Below, in pieces: positions 56,353 to 64,000 of a DNA stretch of 64,000 bases. Positions within the stretch are counted from its first letter, which is position 1; every line of letters starts with the position of its first letter. The notes beneath the pieces are model-generated. The model had not been told where the DNA came from. It ran no database searches and worked only from the letters and a program-made list of their open reading frames with translations. Where the stretch lies: NCBI RefSeq assembly GCF_009711095.1, contig NZ_WMJZ01000002.1, forward strand, positions 202,623-266,622, read 5' to 3'. Source of the DNA: Intestinirhabdus alba. GTDB lineage: Bacteria; Pseudomonadota; Gammaproteobacteria; Enterobacterales; Enterobacteriaceae. A program made the translations under genes and the position numbers.

Positions 56353-57227
56353 GAACCTGGCCCACCGGAGATCCGCCCGGGGGATCGGGCGGACTCAGGT
56401 TGGCCCTGTTGCGTCAGCCCCACCAGTCGCCTGGCGTTGATATAAATTCCTGGCTTAAGGTGACCAACATACCGCAGCCGGGCCTCCGGTTTAAACGCGG
56501 CCACATCGCCTTCGCGCATATGCAGCAGATCGGAGGGGGCAATCCACCCCGGCTCCGCCAGGGTTAATGGACGCCCGGCTTTAGCAAACGCATCGGTGAC
56601 AAATTCAGAACAGAACCAGACCCTTTTCTCATCGCCCTCCCTCTTGCTGAGCTGCGCTTGGGCAAGCCCGTGGATGCACTGCTGGCGGAAATTCGCAGAG
56701 AAGGGATTCAGCGAACAGATCTGCTTCGTCAGCATAAAGGGAATAAACTTAACGATACCGCGGAAGTTATAGCGGCTGTTGGTGATGCGGTAAGCGAACG
56801 CTTTGATCTCTGCGGCCTGCTGCGAGGTCAGGTCGGGCACTCTCAGGGCGAAAAGCTTATCGCTGTGCTGCATCGCCTGCCTGAGCGAAACGATTTGCAC
56901 CCCGGCACCGGTGGCTTCCGCTACCTCCTCGTCACCCAGATAAACGGCAACGTGGCTGACGGAGGAGGCGCTGAAGGCGCGAATGCCCAGTGAGGCGATC
57001 CCGACGCTGGAGGAAAAGAGCAGATCGCCTGCCTGTAGCTCCGTTTCGTCAATTTCAACCAGCGTGTTGGTGAGCAGCGAGCTTTGCCGCTGGAACCTGA
57101 TGGCCCACGTACTGGACTCAGCCTCAGCCGTATCCGGCGGCGTCCGGGCAATGTCTAAGGTACAGGCGGTGAGTAAGAGCAGTGAGGGCAGAAGGAAATG
57201 ACGGCGGTAGGCCGCTGGTTTTGCCAT
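56349..57227 (-). CDS. yaeF: YaeF, lipoprotein with permuted NlpC/P60 papain-like domain
   Basis: A 292-residue protein with a lipobox (LLLLTAC, Cys22). The family order of catalytic residues is permuted: His comes first in SSVSHVAVYLGD (about residue 92) and Cys later in VWFCSEFVTDAF (about 208), as in the YaeF/YiiX subgroup. Activity is not established; peptidase or acyl transfer is possible. It is longer than E. coli YaeF (about 274) because of a C-terminal tail rich in Gly/Pro/Ser (QQGQPESARSPGRISGGPG) that runs into the end of nlpE, suggesting loss of the ancestral stop. A MITE-like repeat lies upstream. Confidence 0.88.
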   Translation of the reverse strand: MAKPAAYRRHFLLPSLLLLTACTLDIARTPPDTAEAESSTWAIRFQRQSSLLTNTLVEIDETELQAGDLLFSSSVGIASLGIRAFSASSVSHVAVYLGDEEVAEATGAGVQIVSLRQAMQHSDKLFALRVPDLTSQQAAEIKAFAYRITNSRYNFRGIVKFIPFMLTKQICSLNPFSANFRQQCIHGLAQAQLSKREGDEKRVWFCSEFVTDAFAKAGRPLTLAEPGWIAPSDLLHMREGDVAAFKPEARLRYVGHLKPGIYINARRLVGLTQQGQPESARSPGRISGGPGS

Positions 57228-57250
57228 ATGTTATCCCATCCATGGTTAAA

Positions 57251-57425
57251 AAAGGCCCTGAGTCCAGGCCTTTCAGGTTGATGACAAAGAGGGAAAAAAC
57301 GTGATTTTTCCCTCTTTGTGGTTAGCAGCCGAAAATCAATGAGTTTATTTTTGTGGTGATTATGGCCGAACGAGTTCGGTCTGGGGTTTGTCATCAGTCT
57401 CAAAGGCCCTGAGTCCAGGGCCTTT
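57251..57425. repeat. MITE-like element with 39-bp terminal inverted repeats, yaeF-proS gap
   Basis: The left arm AAAGGCCCTGAGTCCAGGCC + TTTCAGGTTGATGACAAA (57251-57288) is the inverted complement of the right arm TTTGTCATCAGTCTCAAAGG + CCCTGAGTCCAGGGCCTTT (57387-57425), with few mismatches. Each arm contains its own hairpin (AAAGGCC/GGCCTTT). Just inside is a strong internal hairpin AAAGAGGGAAAAA/TTTTTCCCTCTTT (57286-57316). No transposase. The outermost hairpins may serve as the proS terminator. Confidence 0.7.
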
Positions 57426-57431
57426 CCGGCA

Positions 57432-59150
57432 TCAGCCTTTGATTTGTTGTACCAGATAGCTGAGGATGTCGCCGGTTTTAATCAGCTGTTTTTCCCCGCT
57501 GCGGCGATATTTATATTCGATATCGTCATTATCGAGATTACGATCGCCGATAACCACGGTGTGCGGAATACCGATCAGCTCCATATCGGCAAACATCACG
57601 CCCGGGCGCTCTTTGCGGTCGTCCATCAGCACCTCAATGCCCTGGGCGCGCAGCTCGCCGTACAGTTTTTCCGCCAGCTCCCGCACGCGGAAGGATTTAT
57701 GCATGTTCATCGGCAGAATCGCTACCTGGAACGGCGCAATGGCGTCAGGCCAGACGATGCCGCGCTCGTCAAAGTTCTGCTCAATGGCGGCGGCGACCAC
57801 GCGGGTAACCCCGATGCCGTAGCAGCCCATAGTCAGGATCTGATTACGTCCGTCTTCACCCTGTACCGCGGCCTTCAGCGCTTCGGAGTATTTGGTGCCC
57901 AGCTGGAAGATGTGGCCCACTTCGATACCGCGTTTGATGAGCAGCGTACCCTGACCGTCCGGGCTGGGATCGCCGGCCACCACGTTGCGGATATCGGCAA
58001 CGGCAGGCATCGCCACGTCGCGATCCCAGTTGATGCCGAAATAGTGCTTGCCGTCGACGTTGGCACCCGCGGCGAAGTCGCTCATCGCCGCCACGCTGCG
58101 GTCAATAATGACCGGAACCGGCAGATTGACCGGCCCCAGGGAACCCGGACCGGCGTTAACGACGGCGCGAATTTCCGCTTCGGCGGCAAAAGTCAGCGGG
58201 CTGGCGACCTGGGGCAGCTTTTCCGCTTTCACTTCGTTCAGCTCGTGATCGCCGCGAACCAGCAGGGCGACCAGCGGGCAGGCGCTGCCTTCCTCCGCTT
58301 TAACCAGCAGGGTTTTAACGGTTTTTTCGATCGGCAGGTTGAACTGTTCAACCAGCTCGGCGATGGTCTTCGCGTTCGGCGTATCGACCAGCGTCATCGG
58401 CTGGGTTGCCGCGGCGCGCGGCGTCTGCGGTGCAACGGCTTCGGCCAGCTCAATATTGGCCGCGTAGTCGGAGGTGTCGGAGAAGACGATATCGTCTTCT
58501 CCGCTCTGGGCCAGCACCTGGAACTCGTGCGACGCATTACCGCCAATCGAGCCGGTATCCGCCTGCACCGCGCGGAATTCCAGCCCGATACGGCTGAAAA
58601 TTTTGCTGTAGGCGGCGTACATCGCGTCGTAGGTCTCCTGCAGCGACGCCTGAGAGGTGTGGAAAGAGTAGGCATCTTTCATCAGGAATTCGCGGGAGCG
58701 CATGACGCCGAAGCGCGGGCGCACTTCGTCGCGGAATTTCGTCTGGATCTGGAAGAAGTTCAGCGGCAGCTGCTTGTAAGAGCTTAGCTCATTACGCACC
58801 AGATCGGTGATCACCTCTTCGTGGGTTGGGCCGAGAACGAACGGCCGCTCGCCACGGTCGACAAATCGCAGCAGCTCCGGACCATACTGTTCCCAACGAC
58901 CGCTCTCCTGCCACAGATCTGCAGGCTGAACCACCGGCATTGACACCTCGATCGCCCCGGCGTTGTTCATCTCTTCACGCACGATGTTTTCGACTTTTTT
59001 CAGGACGCGCAGGCCGGTTGGCAGCCAGGTGTATAACCCGGAGGCCAGCTTGCGGATCATCCCGGCGCGCAGCATCAGCTGGTGGCTGATGACCTCGGCG
59101 TCGGCAGGAGTCTCTTTCAGAGTGGAGAGCAGATATTGGCTAGTACGCAT
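57432..59150 (-). CDS. proS: Prolyl-tRNA synthetase
   Basis: A 572-residue bacterial-type class II synthetase starting at ATG 59150 ([19 protein letters not shown]); the open frame runs 18 codons further without a ribosome site. Motif 2 ([25 protein letters not shown]) and the prolyl pocket are near 140-160; the inserted editing domain INS spans about 224-407 with [12 protein letters not shown] and [14 protein letters not shown]; motif 3 GCYGIGVTR is near 445, and the anticodon domain closes the protein. It charges tRNA-Pro and hydrolyses Ala-tRNA-Pro. An inverted repeat CAGGCTC/GAGCCTG (59180-59198) lies upstream. Confidence 0.97.
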   Translation of the reverse strand: MRTSQYLLSTLKETPADAEVISHQLMLRAGMIRKLASGLYTWLPTGLRVLKKVENIVREEMNNAGAIEVSMPVVQPADLWQESGRWEQYGPELLRFVDRGERPFVLGPTHEEVITDLVRNELSSYKQLPLNFFQIQTKFRDEVRPRFGVMRSREFLMKDAYSFHTSQASLQETYDAMYAAYSKIFSRIGLEFRAVQADTGSIGGNASHEFQVLAQSGEDDIVFSDTSDYAANIELAEAVAPQTPRAAATQPMTLVDTPNAKTIAELVEQFNLPIEKTVKTLLVKAEEGSACPLVALLVRGDHELNEVKAEKLPQVASPLTFAAEAEIRAVVNAGPGSLGPVNLPVPVIIDRSVAAMSDFAAGANVDGKHYFGINWDRDVAMPAVADIRNVVAGDPSPDGQGTLLIKRGIEVGHIFQLGTKYSEALKAAVQGEDGRNQILTMGCYGIGVTRVVAAAIEQNFDERGIVWPDAIAPFQVAILPMNMHKSFRVRELAEKLYGELRAQGIEVLMDDRKERPGVMFADMELIGIPHTVVIGDRNLDNDDIEYKYRRSGEKQLIKTGDILSYLVQQIKG

Positions 59151-59258
59151 GTTGTTATGGTTCCAGTTGAACGATCGAACAGGCTCAGCGCGAGCCTGAC
59201 ACAAAAAGTGATTTAGTTTACCAGTGAGAAAGAAATGTCAAAAGAGAAGGGGGCGAAA

Positions 59259-59966
59259 TTAGCGGGGTTCAAGCGCAAAGACTTCAAAACCGGCGTCGGT
59301 GACGCGCCAGCGCACGTTAAAATCGTACAGCCAGACGGCGTAAGCCCTGCCGCTCTCTTCGCTCTTGCGGTACGCCGGGCGCGGGTCCTGCGCCAGCACT
59401 TCGCGAATAAAGGTTCTGAGCTGCGGATAGCGTTTCTCCAGCCCGGCAAGCTGTTCGGTAACTTCATGGCTAAAGGAGACCGGCATTTCGGCGGCGGGGG
59501 CGTGCTGTGCATAGCTGGCGGCGGCGTTCGGCAAGGACTCGGCGAAGGGCAGATAGGGTTTAATATCCACCACCGGCGTGCCGTCGACCAGGTCCAGGCT
59601 GCCCAGCGTCAGGATCACCTGTTCCTTCCGGCAAACGATCCCCTTCAGCTCAACCAGCGACATACCGAGGGGATTAGGGCGAAACGTGGAGCGCGTGGCG
59701 AAAACACCCATTCTGGTATTACCGCCAAGGCGCGGTGGGCGAACGGTAGGACGCCAGCCGCCTTCCATTGTCTGGTGAAAAATGAAAATGACCCACAGGT
59801 GGCTGAATGCCTCCAGACCGCGTACCGCCTCGGCCTGATTATAAGGCGCAAGCAGATGAAGCTCGCCGTTGGCGCTTTTTACCAGCCCGGGCTGGCGGGG
59901 GACGGCGAACTTTTCTTTATAAGGGGAGCGAATGACACCGATTTGCTCAAGCTGAAAGTTGTTCAT
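59259..59966 (-). CDS. trmO: TrmO, tRNA (N6-threonylcarbamoyladenosine37-N6)-methyltransferase
   Basis: A 235-residue TsaA/VirR-family SAM methyltransferase with an all-beta core. GVIRSPYKEKFAVPRQPGL starts the domain, RPPRLGGNTRMGVFATRSTFRPNPLG is the SAM-binding signature stretch, and DLVDGTPVVDIKPYLP is the third conserved segment. It methylates t6A37 of ACY-decoding tRNA-Thr. The final residues of rcsF overlap its start: rcsF stops at 59963-59965 and trmO begins at 59966, so rcsF-trmO are coupled. Confidence 0.95.
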   Translation of the reverse strand: MNNFQLEQIGVIRSPYKEKFAVPRQPGLVKSANGELHLLAPYNQAEAVRGLEAFSHLWVIFIFHQTMEGGWRPTVRPPRLGGNTRMGVFATRSTFRPNPLGMSLVELKGIVCRKEQVILTLGSLDLVDGTPVVDIKPYLPFAESLPNAAASYAQHAPAAEMPVSFSHEVTEQLAGLEKRYPQLRTFIREVLAQDPRPAYRKSEESGRAYAVWLYDFNVRWRVTDAGFEVFALEPR

Positions 59967-60367
59967 TTAGCCGTGATGTTCAGGGCAGAGCCGACGCATA
60001 CCGCCTGTCGATAGCAGCCCGGCGTCCCGCTGGTTACTTCGCATCCGTGCAGCAGCACGGCGTTGGCCTTCATTTTCGAGGCATTAATCTGCATACGCTT
60101 GCGGGCGGTGGGGATGTTGGGCGGTGAATCCTGATTGGTGGCCTGGCAGGATTCTCCGCTGACTTCACCCAGATCGCGGAACGGCTTGCCGACTAAATCT
60201 TCCGCCTGGGTATAAATTTTAACCATTGGAGCCCGCGGCGCTTTGGTCTTTTCTGGCTCCACCTTTGGCGTGATTACAGTATCTTTAGCGGGTTCTGCTG
60301 GAGATCTACTTAGCAGAGTACAGCCGCTCAGCATGAGTGCTAATAAACAGATCGGTAAAGCACGCAT
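59963..60367 (-). CDS. rcsF: RcsF, outer-membrane lipoprotein sensor of the Rcs system
   Basis: A 134-residue lipoprotein: MRALPICLLALMLSGC with lipidated Cys16, then a proline/lysine-rich linker (PKVEPEKTKAPRAPM) and a compact domain. Four conserved Cys (GESCQAT, HGCEV, PGCYRQ, AVCVG) correspond to the two disulphides of E. coli RcsF. It threads through outer-membrane barrels assembled by BamA and signals LPS or peptidoglycan damage through IgaA. It is upstream of and overlapping with trmO. The metQ terminator lies just before it. Confidence 0.96.
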   Translation of the reverse strand: MRALPICLLALMLSGCTLLSRSPAEPAKDTVITPKVEPEKTKAPRAPMVKIYTQAEDLVGKPFRDLGEVSGESCQATNQDSPPNIPTARKRMQINASKMKANAVLLHGCEVTSGTPGCYRQAVCVGSALNITAK

Positions 60368-60430
60368 AATTTTTCCTCAATAAATAATCTAATTGTCAGA
60401 TATTGAATCAGGTGCAGGCATAAATGACAA

Positions 60431-60448
60431 GACGGGCAAGCGCCCGTC
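60431..60448 (-). terminator. metQ terminator
   Basis: GACGGGC (60431-60437) AAGC GCCCGTC (60442-60448), on the minus strand followed by TTGTCATTTATG. It closes the metNIQ operon, 38 bases after the metQ stop. Confidence 0.75.
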
Positions 60449-60485
60449 CTGAATGATATTACAGATTGAGAAATCAGCCTAAGAA

Positions 60486-61301
60486 TTACCAGCCTTTCAC
60501 CGCACCGCCGTTAAAGACCTTATTAGCGGCTTCATAGACTTCATCAGACTGGTAGGCCTGGACAAATTTCTTCACGTTCTCGGCGTCCTTATTGTCTTCG
60601 CGCGTCACAATAATGTTCACGTACGGGGAGTCTTTATCTTCAACAAAGATGCCGTCTTTTGCCGGCGTCAGATCGATCTGGCTGGCGTAGGTGGTGTTAA
60701 TCACCGCAAGGGCGATCTGCGCATCGTCCAGAGAACGTGGCAGCTGCGGCGCTTCCAGCTCAACGATTTTCAGATTTTTAGGATTCGCGACGATGTCCAG
60801 CGCGGTTGGCAGCAGGCCAACGCCCTCTTTCAGTTTGATCAGCCCTACCTTTTCCAGCAGCAGCAGGGAGCGGCCCAGGTTGGTTGGATCGTTCGGGACG
60901 GCAATCTGGGAGCCATTCTGCAGCTCATCCAGGTTTTTGATCTTTTTGGAGTAGCCTGCGATAGGGTAAACAAAGGTATTGCCTGCGGCGACCAGCTTGT
61001 AGCCGCGATCTTTGATCTGCTGATCCAGGTATGGTTTGTGCTGGAAGGCATTGGCGTCGATGTCACCTTTGCTCAGCGCTTCGTTAGGCAGGACGTAGTC
61101 GTTGAAAGTAACCAGCTCAACGTCCAGGCCATATTTCTCTTTCGCCACCTTCTGGGCGACTTCCGCAACCTGCTGCTCTGCCCCGACGATGACGCCAACC
61201 TTAATATGGTTTGGATCTTTTTCTTCCTGGCCGCAGCCCGCCAGAGCCAGAGAACCAATCAGGGCACCTACCGCTACAAAAGTTTTAAATTTGAACGCCA
61301 T
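60486..61301 (-). CDS. metQ: MetQ, D/L-methionine-binding lipoprotein
   Basis: A 271-residue NlpA-family lipoprotein with lipobox LALAGC (Cys23). The binding-protein body carries FNDYVLPNEALSKGDIDANA and FQHKPYLDQQ, the segments that line the methionine pocket in the family, and IAVPNDPTNLGRSLLLLE. It delivers L- and D-methionine to MetNI. It is the last gene of metNIQ and, unusually, is separated from metI by a 126-base gap holding an ERIC-like repeat. ATG 61301 follows AAGGAAAT. Confidence 0.96.
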   Translation of the reverse strand: MAFKFKTFVAVGALIGSLALAGCGQEEKDPNHIKVGVIVGAEQQVAEVAQKVAKEKYGLDVELVTFNDYVLPNEALSKGDIDANAFQHKPYLDQQIKDRGYKLVAAGNTFVYPIAGYSKKIKNLDELQNGSQIAVPNDPTNLGRSLLLLEKVGLIKLKEGVGLLPTALDIVANPKNLKIVELEAPQLPRSLDDAQIALAVINTTYASQIDLTPAKDGIFVEDKDSPYVNIIVTREDNKDAENVKKFVQAYQSDEVYEAANKVFNGGAVKGW

Positions 61302-61340
61302 GCTTATTTCCTTAATCAGTTATTTATGTTGTGTTGACTC

Positions 61341-61421
61341 GCTATACTTCAGGCTACCTGTGCTGCGGTTGTGCTAAAGCGTCGCGACATTTTGCCCTGC
61401 AACCCGAATTACCCAGGATAG
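61341..61421. repeat. shortened ERIC-like repeat between metI and metQ
   Basis: CTATACTTCAGGCTACCTGT (61342-61361) and CCCTGCAACCCGAATTACCC + AGGATA (61395-61420) match the two ends of ERIC in reverse orientation (ATACTTCAAGTTGCATGT ... TTCCTGCAACTCGAATTATT). The centre is reduced to about 35 bp, giving an 80-bp element within the met mRNA. Confidence 0.72.
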
Positions 61422-61427
61422 ATAATG

Positions 61428-62081
61428 TTATTTGTGGGTGACCACCCGAACAATGCGATCGCCAGCAAACTGAATGAGATAAACCAGAATTACCAGTAAT
61501 ACCAGCACCGTGTTCATCACGGTAGCATTGTAGCCAATATATCCGTACTGATAGCCGATCTGCCCGAGGCCGCCCGCGCCAACGGCACCGCCCATTGCCG
61601 AGTAGCCAACCAGAGTAATAAGCGTAATGGTCGCCGCGTTGACCAGCCCCGGCAGCGCTTCCGGCAGTAGCACTTTACCTACGATCTGCATCGGCGTGGC
61701 ACCCATCGCGCGGGACGCTTCAATAAGCCCGGCGGGGATTTCCAGCAGCGCGTTTTCTACCATGCGGGCGATAAACGGCGCGGCACCTACGGTAAGCGGT
61801 ACGATCGCCGCCTGCAGACCGATAGAGGTGCCGACAATGAGCCGGGTAAACGGAATCATCCACACCAGCAAAATAATAAATGGGATGGAGCGGAAAATGT
61901 TCACAAGCGCTGAGAGCGTACGATAAAGCTTTGCGTTGGCGATGATTTGCCCCGGCCGGGAGACATACAGCAGCACGCCTGCCGGCAGGCCAATGACAAA
62001 ACCAAAAAAGCCGGATACGAAGGTCATTGCCAGCGTTTCCCATACGCCGCGAACCAGCAGCCACATCATCGGTTCAGACAT
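61428..62081 (-). CDS. metI: MetI, methionine ABC transporter permease
   Basis: A 217-residue permease with five hydrophobic helices. The EAA-type coupling loop is visible in [24 protein letters not shown] (about 128-151), which docks to MetN. It forms the homodimeric membrane channel for L- and D-methionine. Its start overlaps the end of metN by eight bases (62074-62081), indicating coupled translation. The next gene, metQ, is split off by an ERIC-like repeat. Confidence 0.96.
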   Translation of the reverse strand: MSEPMMWLLVRGVWETLAMTFVSGFFGFVIGLPAGVLLYVSRPGQIIANAKLYRTLSALVNIFRSIPFIILLVWMIPFTRLIVGTSIGLQAAIVPLTVGAAPFIARMVENALLEIPAGLIEASRAMGATPMQIVGKVLLPEALPGLVNAATITLITLVGYSAMGGAVGAGGLGQIGYQYGYIGYNATVMNTVLVLLVILVYLIQFAGDRIVRVVTHK

Positions 62082-63105
62082 AACCCAGTACCTCTATTTT
62101 TACATGGTGATCCTGTAGCCAGGCGATGGCGGCCTGCGTATCTTTCTGCGTGCCGTGCATCTCGGTCAGCATGATGCCAAACTTCACGCCGCCGGCGTAA
62201 TCCATCTGCGCGCTAATAATATTGTTGTTGACGTTAAAACGGCGCGCCGTTTCTGAAAGCAGCGGCGCGTCAACCGACTGGCCGGTAAACTCCATGCGCA
62301 GCATCGGGACGCCGTCCGCAAAAGGCTCCGCTTTTAAGCGCGCAAGATAATCTTCCGGAATATCCAGATGCAGCGTGGACTGAATAAACTTTTGCGCCAG
62401 CGGGGTTTTCGGGTGTGAGAACACCTCGCTGACCGTGTCCTGCTCAATAAGCACGCCGTTGCTGATAACCGCTACGCAGTCGCAGATACGCTTAACGACA
62501 TCCATTTCGTGAGTGATCAGCAGAATGGTCAGGCCGAGACGGCGGTTAATATCTTTCAACAGCTCCAGAATGGATCGGGTCGTGGCCGGATCAAGCGCGC
62601 TGGTTGCTTCATCGCACAGCAGCACCTTCGGCTGGCTGGCCAGGGCGCGGGCAATGGCCACGCGCTGCTTCTGACCGCCGGAAAGGTTGGCCGGATAGCT
62701 GTCGTGTTTTTCGGCAAGGCCCACCAGATCCAGCAGCTCCGTTACGCGGCGTTTAATCTCATCTTTCGGCGTATTGTCCAGTTCCAGCGGTAGCGCGACG
62801 TTGCCAAACACGGTCCGGGAGGCCAGCAGATTAAAATGCTGGAAAATCATGCCAATCTGACGGCGTGCCCTGGTCAGTTCGGCGCTGGAGAGGGCGGTCA
62901 GATCCTGACCATCAACCAGAACGCGGCCCTTCGTGGGGCGCTCCAGCAGGTTTACACAGCGGATCAGCGTGCTCTTACCGGCACCAGAGGCCCCAATGAC
63001 GCCGTAAATTTGCCCGGCGGGAACGTGCAGGCTGACGTCGTTCAGCGCCTGAACGGTACGGGTCCCCTGCTGAAACACCTTAGTGATATTCGAAAGTTTA
63101 ATCAT
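62074..63105 (-). CDS. metN: MetN, methionine ABC transporter ATPase
   Basis: A 343-residue ABC ATPase. Walker [10 protein letters not shown] (38-46), Q-loop in [10 protein letters not shown] (85-94), signature LSGGQKQ (141-147), Walker B VLLCDE (161-166) and the switch His in [10 protein letters not shown] near 199 are all intact. The C-terminal NIL/ACT-like domain (about 265-343) binds methionine and causes transinhibition of uptake in E. coli. It heads the metNIQ operon under a MetJ box at 63189-63204. Confidence 0.97.
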   Translation of the reverse strand: MIKLSNITKVFQQGTRTVQALNDVSLHVPAGQIYGVIGASGAGKSTLIRCVNLLERPTKGRVLVDGQDLTALSSAELTRARRQIGMIFQHFNLLASRTVFGNVALPLELDNTPKDEIKRRVTELLDLVGLAEKHDSYPANLSGGQKQRVAIARALASQPKVLLCDEATSALDPATTRSILELLKDINRRLGLTILLITHEMDVVKRICDCVAVISNGVLIEQDTVSEVFSHPKTPLAQKFIQSTLHLDIPEDYLARLKAEPFADGVPMLRMEFTGQSVDAPLLSETARRFNVNNNIISAQMDYAGGVKFGIMLTEMHGTQKDTQAAIAWLQDHHVKIEVLGYV

Positions 63106-63188
63106 TGAATAGTTATTATCGTCGTGAAGTTAGCCGTGGCATTGTTATCTGCCTGATACGGGCGTTGCCGTCAACAGAATGGATGGTA

Positions 63189-63204
63189 AGGCATCCAGAC
63201 GTCT
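63189..63204. promoter_or_regulatory. MetJ operator upstream of metN
   Basis: Two adjacent 8-base met boxes: AGGCATCC (63189-63196, imperfect) and AGACGTCT (63197-63204, exact consensus). They lie 84-99 bases before the metN ATG in the divergent metN-gmhB region, matching methionine repression of metNIQ in E. coli. Confidence 0.85.
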
Positions 63205-63293
63205 AAATCAATCAGGGTTTATACGATGAGCACTTTCTTGCCCGGTGAAACATGCGATACTAGCGCCACATGCTTTATTCAGGAGCTATAAAG

Positions 63294-63860
63294 GTGGCAA
63301 AGTCTGTACCTGCAGTTTTTCTCGATCGCGATGGCACAATTAATGTGGATCGTGGTTATGTTCACGAGATTGATGAGTTCGAATTTATCGAAGGCGTTAT
63401 TGATGCGATGCGCGAGCTGAAAAAAATGGGCTATGCGCTGGTCGTCGTCACCAACCAGTCCGGCATTGCGCGCGGTAAGTTTACCGAAGCGCAGTTCGAA
63501 ACCTTGACCGAATGGATGGACTGGTCGCTGGCGGACCGCGATGTTGATCTTGACGGTATCTATTATTGCCCGCATCACCCACAGGGCAGCGTGGAGACGT
63601 TTCGCCAGGTCTGCGATTGTCGCAAACCGCATCCGGGCATGCTTATCTCCGCACGGGATTTTCTGCATATTGATATGGCCGCCTCCTTTATGGTGGGCGA
63701 TAAATTAGAAGATATGCAGGCGGCGGGAGCGGCTAATGTTGGTACAAAAGTGTTGGTTCGTACCGGAAAACCCGTTACGCCTGAGGCAGAGCAGGCGGCG
63801 GATTGGGTGATTAATAGTCTGGCCGACCTGCCGATGGCGATAAAGCAGCGGCAAAAGTAA
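63294..63860 (+). CDS. gmhB: GmhB, D-glycero-beta-D-manno-heptose 1,7-bisphosphate 7-phosphatase
   Basis: A 188-residue HAD phosphatase starting at GTG 63294 behind AGGAG (63281-63285); an in-frame ATG at 63270 is upstream of the ribosome site. The nucleophile and acid are Asp11 and Asp13 (FLDRDGTIN), motif 2 is VVTNQSG, and motif 3/4 is [10 protein letters not shown] Cys/His cluster (CPHHPQG and CDCRKPHPG) is the structural zinc site of GmhB. It makes heptose 1-phosphate for the ADP-heptose used in LPS inner core. The C-terminus is three residues shorter than in E. coli. Confidence 0.95.
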   Translation: MAKSVPAVFLDRDGTINVDRGYVHEIDEFEFIEGVIDAMRELKKMGYALVVVTNQSGIARGKFTEAQFETLTEWMDWSLADRDVDLDGIYYCPHHPQGSVETFRQVCDCRKPHPGMLISARDFLHIDMAASFMVGDKLEDMQAAGAANVGTKVLVRTGKPVTPEAEQAADWVINSLADLPMAIKQRQK

Positions 63861-63909
63861 GCGTTGTGCTTAAAAGGTAGGCGGTTGGATGGGATTTGCG
63901 TTTTTCCGC

Positions 63910-64000
63910 TTGTCTTCCCGAATCGACACCCTATAATGCGCCTCCATCGACACGGCGGTTGTGAATCACTTCACACCAACACAGCCGGAAAGATTGAAGA
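63910..64000 (+). promoter_or_regulatory. rRNA operon P1 promoter and leader (rrnH position)
   Basis: TTGTCT (63910-63915), 16-base spacer, TATAAT (63932-63937) and a GCGCCTCC discriminator match rrn P1 promoters; the start is expected near 63945. GTGAA TCAC TTCAC (63961-63974) forms a small leader hairpin. The location after gmhB is that of E. coli rrnH. P2, boxA and the 16S gene lie beyond the window. The 1-nt short spacer and GC discriminator fit stringent control by ppGpp/DksA. Confidence 0.85.

Overview
The window is a contiguous piece of an enterobacterial chromosome (Enterobacteriaceae, probably an Enterobacter/Klebsiella/Kosakonia-type genus rather than E. coli itself). Gene order from dksA to the promoter of an rRNA operon matches, gene for gene, the E. 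coli segment dksA-sfsA-thpR-hrpB-mrcB-fhuACDB-hemL ... metNIQ-gmhB-rrnH. Protein sequences are close to E. coli (the visible part of DksA is identical as far as I recall it), but coding DNA is GC-rich at third positions and gaps are full of ERIC-type palindromic repeats. No prophage, IS element, CRISPR array, toxin-antitoxin pair or defence island is visible. Family comparisons are from memory, not from a search.

Layout. 1-6.8 kb: end of dksA, sfsA and thpR (minus), hrpB and mrcB (plus). 6.8-13.3 kb: ferrichrome locus fhuACDB, with an exact 259-bp tandem duplication of the fhuA promoter/start region and a one-base frameshift inside fhuA. 13.3-23.9 kb: hemL, clcA, erpA, yadS, btuF-mtn, dgt, degP, cdaR, yaeH. 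24.1-24.6 kb: yaeI reduced to a pseudogene by an internal deletion. 24.6-29 kb: dapD, glnD, map. 29-35 kb: rpsB-tsf-pyrH-frr-dxr, every gap carrying an ERIC-like element. 35-50 kb: the envelope biogenesis cluster uppS-cdsA-rseP-bamA-skp-lpxD-fabZ-lpxA-lpxB-rnhB-dnaE-accA. 50-60 kb: ldcC, yaeR, tilS, rof-yaeP, yaeQ-arfB, nlpE, yaeF, proS, trmO-rcsF. 60-64 kb: metNIQ under a MetJ box, gmhB, and the P1 promoter and leader of an rRNA operon whose 16S gene lies just outside.

How it works together. The centre is one of the densest groups of essential genes in enterobacteria: translation (S2, EF-Ts, RRF), UMP kinase, isoprenoid and undecaprenyl phosphate synthesis, phospholipid activation, the BAM core with its chaperone Skp, the sigma-E protease RseP, the first lipid A steps, the replicase and acetyl-CoA carboxylase. 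DegP, RseP, BamA, Skp, NlpE and RcsF tie the window to the sigma-E, Cpx and Rcs envelope-stress systems.

I do not see an undescribed multi-gene system. The unusual signals are local: (i) the double lesion at fhuA, including a newly created Fur-controlled mini-transcription unit ending in a duplicated terminator; (ii) the microhomology deletion in yaeI; (iii) ERIC-type repeats with a replaced core between frr and dxr and degenerate copies inside essential operons and metNIQ; (iv) a MITE-like 175-bp element between yaeF and proS; (v) an isolated promoter-terminator unit between dxr and uppS.
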